A DNA stretch of 6,916 bases from JAQBDA01 sp041301185 (GCA_041301185.1 JBFYSV010000147.1:1-6916), one strand, 5' to 3'; shown: positions 1-6,525, counted from the first letter of the stretch. Notes: generated by a model from the letters alone, not told the origin. Translations and numbers: made by a program.

Positions 1-2
1 AT

Positions 3-416
3 GCCGCCTTGCTGCCGGACGGCGAGCTGGTCACTCACCCGGCAAACGATCCATTCGCAGCCCTGGCAGCCCGCCGCTTGATCCTGGCGGAGCAGCAACG
101 CAACCGCGGCACCATCGACCAGGTGGAAACCCTGGATGCCCTGCACGCCCTGGCGATGGAGTATGGCATTGTCACGCCCTTCTCTTCGATGATCGTCCTG
201 GTGGATGCCCGCCAGCAGCAGCTGCTCGACCAGCTCTCTGAGCTGGAAGACCGCTACCAGCGCGAGGTGGAAGAGCTGGGCGATACCACCCCCAGTGTCA
301 CCACCCCCCTCACCGGCGTCCCCGAACCGCACGAGTGGCTCTTGCTCGGTATGGGTGCTGCCTTACTGATCTATATGGCCTATACCCGGCGGCAACAGGC
401 ATTAGCAAAGGCATAA
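3..416 (+). CDS. C-terminal fragment of a PEP-CTERM membrane protein (probably TIGR02921-like)
   Basis: The frame is open at the left edge, so only the last 137 residues are present; the TTG at 9 is internal and not a start. The C-terminus is a textbook PEP-CTERM tripartite signal: VPEPHEW (bases 318-338), one hydrophobic transmembrane segment (about 339-383), then a short basic tail beginning with two arginines. In known systems an exosortase recognises this signal and cuts near it during export to the cell surface. Upstream, the stretch reading YGIVTPFSSMIVLV and the following Gln/Glu-rich helix resemble the ends of VIT/vWA-type proteins and of the TIGR02921 PEP-CTERM integral membrane family as I remember it. 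The sorting signal is clear; the family assignment is from memory and less sure. No exosortase gene is in this window. A hairpin repeat begins 10 nt after the stop codon. Confidence 0.78.
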   Translation, partial: AALLPDGELVTHPANDPFAALAARRLILAEQQRNRGTIDQVETLDALHALAMEYGIVTPFSSMIVLVDARQQQLLDQLSELEDRYQREVEELGDTTPSVTTPLTGVPEPHEWLLLGMGAALLIYMAYTRRQQALAKA

Positions 417-426
417 CCCACGCTTC

Positions 427-489
427 CGTAGGGGCACGGCAATAGAAACCCTGCTAACCCGGCATTCCTCCCCTTGCCGTGCCCCTACG
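427..489. repeat. GTAGGGGC-type hairpin repeat, copy 1
   Basis: Two perfect 16-bp inverted arms, CGTAGGGGCACGGCAA at 427-442 and its reverse complement at 474-489, enclose a 31-nt spacer. The last 28 bases before the final G (461-488) are identical to 1404-1431 in copy 2. It starts 10 nt after the stop codon of the PEP-CTERM gene. It would form a strong RNA hairpin but has no following T-run, so it is not a classic Rho-independent terminator. It is best read as a dispersed REP/MITE-like intergenic repeat that may also protect or shape the mRNA 3' end. Confidence 0.85.
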
Positions 490-552
490 CCCATATTAAA
501 ACTGACCATCTGACCAGGATATTAATCCTTCCAAAGACAGGGGCGCTTCCAG

Positions 553-580
553 TTGATTTCCATTATCATCAAGATATCTT
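553..580 (+). promoter_or_regulatory. Weak candidate promoter for the head-GIN lipoprotein gene
   Basis: TTGATT (553-558) and TATCTT (575-580) are separated by 16 nt and lie 33 nt before the ATG at 613. Each box matches the sigma-70 consensus only partly. A perfect 10-bp palindrome, AAGATATCTT at 571-580, overlaps the -10 position and could be an operator half or chance. Further upstream there is a small inverted repeat, AGGAT-ATTA-ATCCT (516-529). Confidence 0.3.
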
Positions 581-598
581 ATTCACCGTTATCCACTT

Positions 599-605
599 GA
601 AAGGA
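599..605 (+). promoter_or_regulatory. Ribosome binding site fixing the ATG at 613
   Basis: GAAAGGA at 599-605 sits 7 nt before ATG 613. An in-frame TTG at 607 would leave only 1 nt after the same site, so ATG 613 is the better start. That start also gives a normal lipoprotein signal peptide. Confidence 0.6.
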
Positions 606-612
606 CTTGGCG

Positions 613-1362
613 ATGAAATCCAAAACCCTCCTGATCCCCCTGTTAGCCCTCTCTATGCTGGCAATCTCCTGCAACCTCTTTACGAACATGGGCGTTAATG
701 CGATCACTCCATCGAACGTCAATATCAGTGAAAACCGTGACGTAAGCGATTTTGATGCCGTTGAATTTAACACCTTCGGAAAAGTAAATATTTTACAGGG
801 TGACGTCGAGTCGCTCAATATCTCCGGTCCCGATAATATCGTTCCAGAAATCAGGACTACCGTCCGCAATGGGACGCTCGTGATCGATAACAACGAGAAT
901 CTCACCATCCGGCCTACGAGCCTGGAGAATCCCCTGACGTTCACCCTGGTTGTCAGAGAGCTGACCTCATTGGATGTCAGCGGGCTGGGGGAGGTCCAGA
1001 TCGAGCCGCTCACCACCCCATCCATGACGATCAACTTTAGCGGCGCCGGGAGCATTGTGCAAAATCAGCTCACCACCGATAATCTTAATATCGAGATAAG
1101 CGGGTTAGGTGGGGTCAAGATATCCGGTCAGGCAACCCAGGCTACGATTGATCTCTCCGGTGCAGGCAGTGTGGATGCCCCCGACCTGCAAATCCAGACC
1201 GCCGAGGTCAACGTCTCGGGGCTGGGTGGCGCAACCCTGTGGGTGACCGACCAGCTCACCGGTGATATCAGCGGTGCTGGCAGCGTCTCCTACTATGGAA
1301 ACCCCCAGGCCAGCACCAGCTCTTCTGGATTAGGGAATTTCAAATCCCTGGGAAATAAATAA
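613..1362 (+). CDS. Putative lipoprotein with DUF2807 / head-GIN domain
   Basis: A 249-aa protein with a lipoprotein signal peptide: Lys at 2 and 4, a hydrophobic core at 5-18, and a lipobox ending LAIS-C with Cys20 as the expected lipidated residue. It is therefore probably anchored on the outer face of the membrane. Residues about 45-241 match the DUF2807 (PF10988, 'putative auto-transporter adhesin head GIN') pattern, a beta-rich repeat fold of unknown function. From residue 123 on, SGLG and SGAG alternate strictly: 123, 143, 163, 182, 202, 220 and 238, a step of 18-20 residues that suggests stacked beta-helix coils. Base composition differs sharply from neighbours: a hand count of 721-780 gives 24 G/C in 60, against 45 in 60 for 2581-2640 in the kinase gene. 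Similar GTAGGGGC hairpins lie on both sides. Recent acquisition or relaxed composition are both possible. Confidence 0.88.
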   Translation: MKSKTLLIPLLALSMLAISCNLFTNMGVNAITPSNVNISENRDVSDFDAVEFNTFGKVNILQGDVESLNISGPDNIVPEIRTTVRNGTLVIDNNENLTIRPTSLENPLTFTLVVRELTSLDVSGLGEVQIEPLTTPSMTINFSGAGSIVQNQLTTDNLNIEISGLGGVKISGQATQATIDLSGAGSVDAPDLQIQTAEVNVSGLGGATLWVTDQLTGDISGAGSVSYYGNPQASTSSSGLGNFKSLGNK

Positions 1363-1370
1363 TCCATCCC

Positions 1371-1431
1371 CGTAGGGGCACGGCAAAAGAACCTTCTCCG
1401 CCTGGCATTCCTCCCCTTGCCGTGCCCCTAC
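1371..1431. repeat. GTAGGGGC-type hairpin repeat, copy 2
   Basis: The arms are 15 bp and perfect: GTAGGGGCACGGCAA at 1372-1386 pairs with 1417-1431. The left arm with its preceding C (1371-1386) is identical to copy 1, and the 28 bases at 1404-1431 are identical to 461-488. The middle of the spacer differs. It starts 8 nt after the stop codon of the lipoprotein gene, in the same orientation and the same relation to the stop as copy 1. There is no T-run after the stem. Confidence 0.85.
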
Positions 1432-1450
1432 AACACCTCCCCACCGTGCA

Positions 1451-1466
1451 AATCTGTTAGCAGATT
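1451..1466. promoter_or_regulatory. Short perfect inverted repeat upstream of the kinase operon
   Basis: AATCTG-TTAG-CAGATT is a 6-bp perfect inverted repeat with a 4-nt centre, 58 nt before the TATAAT at 1525. It could be an operator for a dimeric regulator or a small hairpin; nothing else supports it. The rest of the 1432-1609 gap holds no gene that I can support. Confidence 0.25.
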
Positions 1467-1524
1467 CGCGGTATTTCCTCCCGCCTTCTCACGAAACAGG
1501 CGTGCATTTCCCCTGGTTTTCCTA

Positions 1525-1530
1525 TATAAT
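1525..1530 (+). promoter_or_regulatory. Candidate -10 box for the histidine kinase operon
   Basis: A perfect TATAAT lies at 1525-1530 in the only A/T-rich patch of the leader. The sequence at the expected -35 position (around 1502-1507, GTGCAT) is a poor match to TTGACA, so the promoter may need an activator or may be weak. Transcription from here would give a leader of about 70 nt before the ATG at 1610. Confidence 0.4.
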
Positions 1531-1609
1531 CATAGCAAGGGCGGTGATCGGCGTTCTCTAATCCAACCTGCTATACCCAAGTCGCCCGTCTCGCCCGCCT
1601 GGGGTCTCA

Positions 1610-3451
1610 ATGTCCAAGTTCTTCTCCAGTTTACGCGTCCGCCTGGTTCTCTTCGTGATCCTGGCAGCCCTGCCCGCCCTGGTGCTGACCATTTACTCTG
1701 GCAGCGAGCAGCGCAAGCACGCTGCCAACGACGTCCAGGCTGATATCCTCACCCTGGCAGAGCTGGCGACCATCAATCAGGAAACTTTCGTCGAGAACAC
1801 GCGCATCTTCCTGATCTCGCTCTCCCACAATCCTGCGGTGAGCTCGCCTGATATCACCGAATGCCGGGACCTGCTCTCCCACCTGTACAGCGAGCACTAC
1901 GCCCAATTTACTTCGTTTTATGTGGCAGACCTGGAGACCAACGTCGTGTGCAGCGCGCCCGGCAGCCATGTCACCGAGAACCTTGCGGAGTGCGATCACT
2001 ACGCCGAGATGGTCGCCACTGGCGAATTTGTGGTCAGCAATTACCACCTGTGCAAATCGACCGGCAAAGCCATCATGGCAATGGGCTACCCTGTGCATGA
2101 TGCCGACGGAAACTTTATCCGGGTGATCAATATCAGCATCGACCTATCGTGGCTCAACCAGATCGCCTCCCAGGCTGATCTGCCGCCTGGCTCGACCCTG
2201 CAGGTCTTCGACGATGCCAGCCATTATTTGACCCACTACCCCGACCCGGAGAAGTATATAGGCAAAGTTCTGCCTGATGACTCGCCCCTCTACCCCCTCT
2301 TCAGCCAGGAGGAGGGCACCCTGGTGGCTACCGGCCCGGACGGCATCCAGCGCATCTATGCCACCACCCCCATGGAGAGCGCTCAGGGCAGTGTCAAGGT
2401 CATCCTGGGCGTCCCCACCGCAGTCGCCTTTGCAGAAGTCAACCGCACCACCGCCCGTAACCTGGTCGTGCTGGGTACGGCTACCCTGCTGGCAGCCCTG
2501 GCGGCAGCCCTGCTTGCCGAGCTGCTGATCATGCGCCGCACCCGGTCTCTGCTGCAAACCACCCAGCAGCTTGCCAGCGGCGACCTGAGCGCCCGCACCT
2601 CCATCCCCCACGACCAGGGCGAGCTGGGCCAGCTGGCCAGCTCCTTCGACCAGATGGCCGATTCACTCGAGCAGCGCGCCCAGGAGCGTGACCAGGCTTT
2701 GCAATCCATGCGGGAGTACGCTGCCGAGCTGGAACGCTCCAACCGCGAGCTGCAAGATTTCGCCAACGTCGCTTCCCACGATATGCAAGAGCCGCTGCGC
2801 AAGATCCTCACCTTCAGCGAGCTGCTCCAGACCCGTTATGCTCCCGACCTGGACGAGCGCGGCCAGGATTACCTGCAGCGCATGGACAAAGCCGCCACCC
2901 GCCTGCACAACTTGATCAACGACTTGCTGGCTTACTCGCGGGTGACTTCCCGTGCCCAGCCCTTCGTCGAGGTCAACTTGAATGACGTCGTCCGGCGGGT
3001 GCTCAGCGACCTGGACCTGCACATCGAAGAGACTCACGCCCAGGTGGAGCTGGCCCCCCTGCCCACCCTGGAAGCCGACCCCACCCAGATGTACCAGCTC
3101 CTGCAGAACCTGGTTAGCAACGCCATCAAGTACCACCTGCCAGACCAGCCGCCCCACATCCGCATTAGCACCCCGCCCGCCGCAGCCGGCGAAGCCAACG
3201 GGTTGCGCCAGTTCCAGGTCAGCGACCGGGGGGTTGGTTTCGAAGAAAAATACCTGGACCGCATATTCCAGCCCTTCCAGCGCCTGCACCGCAGCACCGA
3301 GTTCGAAGGTACCGGTATGGGGCTGGCGATCTGCCGCAAGATCGTCGAGCGCCACGGCGGGACGATCACCGCCCACAGCGCACCCGGTCAGGGAGCCACC
3401 TTTACCATCAGCCTGCCAGCCAGGCAAAACTCTGGAGGTACACCTCTATGA
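1610..3451 (+). CDS. Membrane sensor histidine kinase (PDC/Cache-like sensor, HAMP, HisKA, HATPase_c)
   Basis: A 613-aa sensor kinase that should autophosphorylate on His and pass phosphate to a receiver. Segments in order: TM1 (about 9-29); an extracytoplasmic domain (30-283) whose core, FYVADLETNVVC through GYPVHDADGNFIRVINISIDLSWL, is typical of PDC/dCache ligand sensors; TM2 (about 284-307); HAMP (about 305-358); a short coiled coil; HisKA with H-box ASHDMQEPLR and phosphoacceptor His390; HATPase_c with N-box Asn500/Asn504, G1 DRGVGF (539-544) and G2 GTGMGLAI (567-574). All catalytic motifs look intact. The H-box is of the phytochrome-like type often paired with Rcp1-like receivers. The sensor has four Cys (85, 114, 128, 148), possibly disulfides. 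ATG 1610 follows GGGG (1601-1604) by 5 nt. The stop overlaps the next gene's start (ATGA at 3448-3451), so the two are one operon. The ligand is unknown. Confidence 0.93.
   Translation: MSKFFSSLRVRLVLFVILAALPALVLTIYSGSEQRKHAANDVQADILTLAELATINQETFVENTRIFLISLSHNPAVSSPDITECRDLLSHLYSEHYAQFTSFYVADLETNVVCSAPGSHVTENLAECDHYAEMVATGEFVVSNYHLCKSTGKAIMAMGYPVHDADGNFIRVINISIDLSWLNQIASQADLPPGSTLQVFDDASHYLTHYPDPEKYIGKVLPDDSPLYPLFSQEEGTLVATGPDGIQRIYATTPMESAQGSVKVILGVPTAVAFAEVNRTTARNLVVLGTATLLAALAAALLAELLIMRRTRSLLQTTQQLASGDLSARTSIPHDQGELGQLASSFDQMADSLEQRAQERDQALQSMREYAAELERSNRELQDFANVASHDMQEPLRKILTFSELLQTRYAPDLDERGQDYLQRMDKAATRLHNLINDLLAYSRVTSRAQPFVEVNLNDVVRRVLSDLDLHIEETHAQVELAPLPTLEADPTQMYQLLQNLVSNAIKYHLPDQPPHIRISTPPAAAGEANGLRQFQVSDRGVGFEEKYLDRIFQPFQRLHRSTEFEGTGMGLAICRKIVERHGGTITAHSAPGQGATFTISLPARQNSGGTPL
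3434..3439 (+). promoter_or_regulatory. Strong ribosome binding site of the response regulator
   Basis: GGAGGT at 3434-3439, 8 nt before ATG 3448, lies inside the last codons of the kinase gene. It supports the overlapping start and translational coupling. Confidence 0.75.
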
Positions 3452-3891
3452 ACCCCAGACCCATCAATGTCTTGCTCGCCGAAGACGACCCCGATGACCG
3501 CTATCTGATCGGCGAGGCCCTCGACGAAAGCCGCCTGAACATCCACCTGTACATCGTCGAAGACGGCGAGGAGCTGCTCGATTACCTGCACCGGCGCGGC
3601 AAATACGCCGATGAGATCCAGTGGCCCACCCCCAGCCTGATCCTGCTCGACCTGAACATGCCCCGCAAAGACGGCCGCGAAGCCCTGGTGGAGATCAAGG
3701 CTGATCCGAAACTGCGCCGCATCCCGGTCGTCGTTCTGACCACCTCCCGGGCGGAGGAGGACATCGCCCGCACCTACGACACCGGCATCAGTGGCTATAT
3801 CCAGAAGCCGGTCTCCTTCACCGGCCTGCTAGAGGTGATGAACGCCATCGGCCTGTACTGGCTGCAGGTCGCCAAATTGCCAAAGGAATAA
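3448..3891 (+). CDS. Single-domain response regulator, Rcp1-like receiver
   Basis: A 147-aa protein made of one CheY-like receiver with no DNA-binding or enzymatic output domain. The acidic pocket is Glu12-Asp13-Asp14 and the phosphoacceptor is Asp68 in LILLDLNMPRKDG. The conserved Thr is Thr98 in VVVLTTS, and the conserved Lys is Lys120 in GYIQKPV. The sequence AEDDPDDRYLIGEAL and the EELLDYLHRRGKYAD insert are typical of receivers linked to phytochrome-type kinases (Rcp1 group). It very probably takes phosphate from the kinase encoded just upstream, whose stop codon overlaps this start by 4 nt. With no output domain it should signal by protein contact or serve as a phosphate shuttle or sink; the partner cannot be told from this window. 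It ends 8 nt from the convergent regulator gene, leaving almost no room for a terminator. Confidence 0.93.
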   Translation: MNPRPINVLLAEDDPDDRYLIGEALDESRLNIHLYIVEDGEELLDYLHRRGKYADEIQWPTPSLILLDLNMPRKDGREALVEIKADPKLRRIPVVVLTTSRAEEDIARTYDTGISGYIQKPVSFTGLLEVMNAIGLYWLQVAKLPKE

Positions 3892-3899
3892 AAAACCTT

Positions 3900-6203
3900 T
3901 TAAACCTCCTCCGTATACATCAAGCAGCACTCCCCCGCCTGGCGTGCATTGCGCAGGGCGATGCCCGCCCTTTCGATGAGAGCCTCTGCCGCCGCTGCGT
4001 CCTTCGGGTAAATGCTCACCCCCATGCAGACAGATACCTGGTAGCGCTGGCTCTCCACCACCAGTGACTGGCTCAGGGCGTTGCACACCTTCTGGGTCAC
4101 CCTCAACCCGTCCTCCGGGCGGCTCAGATCTTCCAGCACCAGCCCGAGCAGGTCCCGGTCGAGCAAAGCCACGGTATCGCTCTTGCGCAGGCAGCTTGCC
4201 ACCCGGCGCAAAACCGCCTGAGTAACCCCTCTGGGCGCGCTTCCCGCCGGAGTATTCCCGTCCGGGATGACCGCCTCCAGCTTGATTTCTTCCAGCGAGA
4301 CCAGCACCACACCCGCAGTCTGCCCGTAGCGCTCCGCCCGGGTGATCAGGTGCTCCAGCCGGTCGATAAATGTGCCCTTGCCGGGCAGCACGGTCTGCGC
4401 CGGTCCGGTCTCGGGTACCTCAACGCTGCCCCGCCCGGCGGCGAACAGCCGCACCAGATGATGCAGGCGGTACTTCCCCGGCCCAACAGACAGCAGCCAG
4501 CTGCTATCAACCAGGTTGTTCAGCTCGTCCTGGCTCGCCCCGCTTGCCTCCGCCGTGAAGGTGCCAGCCTGCTGCGCCAGGGCAATCAGGCGGGCTTGCA
4601 GCTCCGGCGGCAGGCGCAGCCAGGCGCGCTCCAGTGCCAGGCTCATGCTGCGCTGCTCGGCGGGCAGGTCTTGCAGGCTGGTGTGCAGCACGCCCAGGTC
4701 ATATTCCAGCTGGAAAGCGATCTGCTCGCTGCTCAGCTCGCGCAGGGCAGACGCCGCCAGCTCCACCCCCAGCGGCAGCCCCTCCACCAGGCGACAAATG
4801 CGGGTGACGTTCGCCAGGTTTTTGCTCTCGATATTGAACCCGCTGCGCGTGTGGCGGGCGCGCCCCAAGAAGAGCTGCACCGCCGGCGATTCGAGCGCCT
4901 CTGCCGGGTCATCCCCGCTTTGGTAAGGCAGCCCGCCAACCGGGATGACACACGCTGACTGGTAGTTGACCCGTTCCTGGCTGGCGACCATGATCTTGAC
5001 CCCTGCCTCCCGGCGCAAGATCTCCAGCAGCAATCCCGTCTCCCCCAGGTAGCCCTCGAAGCGGTCCACCACCAGCAGGCAGCGTTTCTTGTGCAATTGG
5101 CGGAAGAGCTGCTCCAGCGCCGGGGCGGCGAGCTGCACCGTCACCCCCAGCCCGTACAGCAAGCGCTCTGCCAGACCGCTGCCCGGCAACCCTTCCTTTA
5201 AATCGATAAACCATACCCCATCCTGGAAATATTCCTGCTTGCGCCGGGCAGCCTGCATCGCCAGGCGGGTCTTGCCCGCCCCCGGCATGCCGATCAGGGT
5301 GATCAGGCGGCACTCCGGGTTGACCAGGCATTGCTCGAGCTGCTCCATCTCCGATTCTCGCCCGTAGAACGAGGTCAGCTGAGAGGGCAGGTTGCCGGTC
5401 ACCAGGCGGGCGCCGCTGGGCGGCGGCTCCACCAGCTGCCCGGAGCGGATGAGCTCGTACAGCGCCAGGGTTTCGGCGGCGGGCTCCACCCCCAGCTCGC
5501 GCGCCAGCAGGCTGCGGCAGGTGTTGAACTGCTCCATAGCCGCGCTGCGCCTGCCGCTCAGCGCCAGCACGTTCATTACCTGGCGGTGAGCCGATTCTTC
5601 CAGCGGCGCCAGGTTGACATAGCGCCAGGCGTGCTGGTGAGCGGTCTCGTAATCGCGCTGGCGCTTGTAATAGTCGCTCAGCGCCCCCAGCGCCGAGAGC
5701 AGGTAGCGCAAGTGCTGCTCGCGGTGGAACACGCTCCACTCCTGGAAGCCGGGCGAATCCGGCAGGCTGACCTCTTCCAGGAAGTCGCCCCGGTACAGCT
5801 CCACCGCCCGCTCCAGCTGGCGGGCGCAATCCGGGCAGCTATCCAGGCTGGGGTGCTGGTGGCTGAGGGTGCGCTGATACGCCTGGCGGAACTCGCCCAC
5901 ATCCAGCCAGGCGGTATTGCCCCCTTTGAAGTGGATCAGCTCGTCGGTCACCTGGACGTAGCCCTCGCCGATCACCCGCCGCAGCCCCACCAGCGCCTGG
6001 CGCAGGTTGGTGCGGGCGTAGCCTTCTGGGCGCTCGGGCCACAGCAGCTCTGCCAGGGCCTCCCGGCGCAGCGGGTGGTGGTTCTCCACCGCCAGGTACG
6101 CCAACAAGGCGCGCTCCTTGCGCGTGCGGAACACGCCGCCCAGGTCCTGGTCTCCCAGGCGCACCATAAATGATCCCAACAAATAAATGGATAGCTGCTC
6201 CAT
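3900..6203 (-). CDS. SARP/BTAD-family transcriptional regulator with NB-ARC-like ATPase and degenerate GGDEF-like C-terminus
   Basis: A 767-aa cytoplasmic regulator. Residues 1-110 are an OmpR-type winged helix opening LSIYLLGSFMVRLG, the usual SARP start. Residues about 120-253 form the BTAD TPR-like domain (ERAVELYRGDFLEEV, ARELGVEPAAET). An NB-ARC/STAND ATPase follows (about 272-590): Walker A GMPGAGKT (305-312), Walker B LLVVD (376-380), sensor-like VASQERV (406-412) and GLPLGVELAA (475-484). Relatives usually have DNxEH after Walker B; here it reads DRFEG. The usual C-terminal TPRs are replaced by a GGDEF-like fold (about 610-765) ending VSVCMGVSIYPKD and RAGIALRNARQAG. The catalytic motif there is DRDLL (682-686), so cyclase activity is unlikely; an RxxD (673-676) keeps the inhibitory-site spacing. 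It probably activates genes in an ATP-switched way. ATG 6203 has no well-placed Shine-Dalgarno (AGG 6 nt upstream at best), but beta-strand 1 begins right after it and no upstream start is in frame nearby. Confidence 0.9.
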   Translation of the reverse strand: MEQLSIYLLGSFMVRLGDQDLGGVFRTRKERALLAYLAVENHHPLRREALAELLWPERPEGYARTNLRQALVGLRRVIGEGYVQVTDELIHFKGGNTAWLDVGEFRQAYQRTLSHQHPSLDSCPDCARQLERAVELYRGDFLEEVSLPDSPGFQEWSVFHREQHLRYLLSALGALSDYYKRQRDYETAHQHAWRYVNLAPLEESAHRQVMNVLALSGRRSAAMEQFNTCRSLLARELGVEPAAETLALYELIRSGQLVEPPPSGARLVTGNLPSQLTSFYGRESEMEQLEQCLVNPECRLITLIGMPGAGKTRLAMQAARRKQEYFQDGVWFIDLKEGLPGSGLAERLLYGLGVTVQLAAPALEQLFRQLHKKRCLLVVDRFEGYLGETGLLLEILRREAGVKIMVASQERVNYQSACVIPVGGLPYQSGDDPAEALESPAVQLFLGRARHTRSGFNIESKNLANVTRICRLVEGLPLGVELAASALRELSSEQIAFQLEYDLGVLHTSLQDLPAEQRSMSLALERAWLRLPPELQARLIALAQQAGTFTAEASGASQDELNNLVDSSWLLSVGPGKYRLHHLVRLFAAGRGSVEVPETGPAQTVLPGKGTFIDRLEHLITRAERYGQTAGVVLVSLEEIKLEAVIPDGNTPAGSAPRGVTQAVLRRVASCLRKSDTVALLDRDLLGLVLEDLSRPEDGLRVTQKVCNALSQSLVVESQRYQVSVCMGVSIYPKDAAAAEALIERAGIALRNARQAGECCLMYTEEV

Positions 6204-6253
6204 CTCCCGCCTGTCGTTCGCCCTCCCGGCCGAGCCTGGATCCGTATGGATAT

Positions 6254-6283
6254 ATTTTACAACATTAATCCCCTGGAGGGCAA
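6254..6283 (-). promoter_or_regulatory. Candidate sigma-70-like promoter for the SARP regulator
   Basis: Read on the minus strand, TTGCCC (6283-6278) and TAAAAT (6259-6254) are 18 nt apart, matching 4 of 6 and 5 of 6 consensus bases. The boxes lie about 50 nt before the ATG at 6203. A short CCCT-CC-AGGG inverted repeat sits just inside the -35 and could be an operator. The spacing and position fit the only strand and gene for which a promoter is needed here. Confidence 0.45.
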
Positions 6284-6340
6284 TAAATACCGGGTAAAAA
6301 GAGATTCACCACAGAGACACAGAGTTCGCAGAGTTTTCTT

Positions 6341-6397
6341 GTAGGGGCGGAGCAGAAGAGACGCGCCCAGCCCGCAAAGGCGCCGCTTGCTCCGCCC
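6341..6397. repeat. Diverged GTAGGGGC-type hairpin nested in the composite element
   Basis: It begins GTAGGGGC like the copies at 427 and 1371, but the arm continues GGAGCA. Arms GGGCGGAGCA (6345-6354) and TGCTCCGCCC (6388-6397) pair perfectly, with a second inner stem GCGCC (6363-6367) and GGCGC (6379-6383). The outermost right-arm bases are missing and replaced by A and a run of T (6398-6404). A GC stem followed by T's resembles a plus-strand terminator, though no plus-strand gene ends nearby. Confidence 0.6.
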
Positions 6398-6525
6398 ATT
6401 TTTTACCACAGAGGCACAGAGAGCACGGAGTTTTCTGGAAAATTGCAATCAGACAATTTAAACCGGAAGGCTCCAGACTGCGGTGCATATCTCGGTTTTC
6501 TCCGCGCTCTCTGTGGTGATTATCT

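Noticed and set aside
502..517. Tandem CTGACCAT / CTGACCAG
   Set aside because: Only two 8-bp units at a spacing that fits no known regulator geometry, and they are not near a good promoter box. Probably chance.
474..698. Plus-strand open frame of 74 aa
   Set aside because: It begins in the right arm of hairpin copy 1 and overlaps the lipoprotein gene in another frame; no family pattern is visible.
607..1362. TTG at 607 as start of the lipoprotein gene
   Set aside because: It would lie only 1 nt after the ribosome binding site, whereas ATG 613 has 7-nt spacing and gives a standard signal peptide.
1417..1743. Plus-strand open frame of 108 aa
   Set aside because: It starts inside the hairpin repeat, has no ribosome binding site, is composition-driven (Pro/Arg/Ser) and overlaps the start of the well-supported kinase gene in another frame.
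3882..3901. Bidirectional terminator between the convergent genes
   Set aside because: Only a 5-bp A/T-rich stem (AAAGG with CCTTT around a nine-base loop) can form. It is too weak to call, although A/T runs on both sides are present.
5331..6173. Long plus-strand open frame (280 aa) opposite the regulator gene, and other long frames opposite or overlapping 1610-6203
   Set aside because: They are shadows of high-G+C coding sequence: low-complexity Ala/Gln/Arg/Leu runs with no motifs, while the overlapped genes have clear domains throughout.
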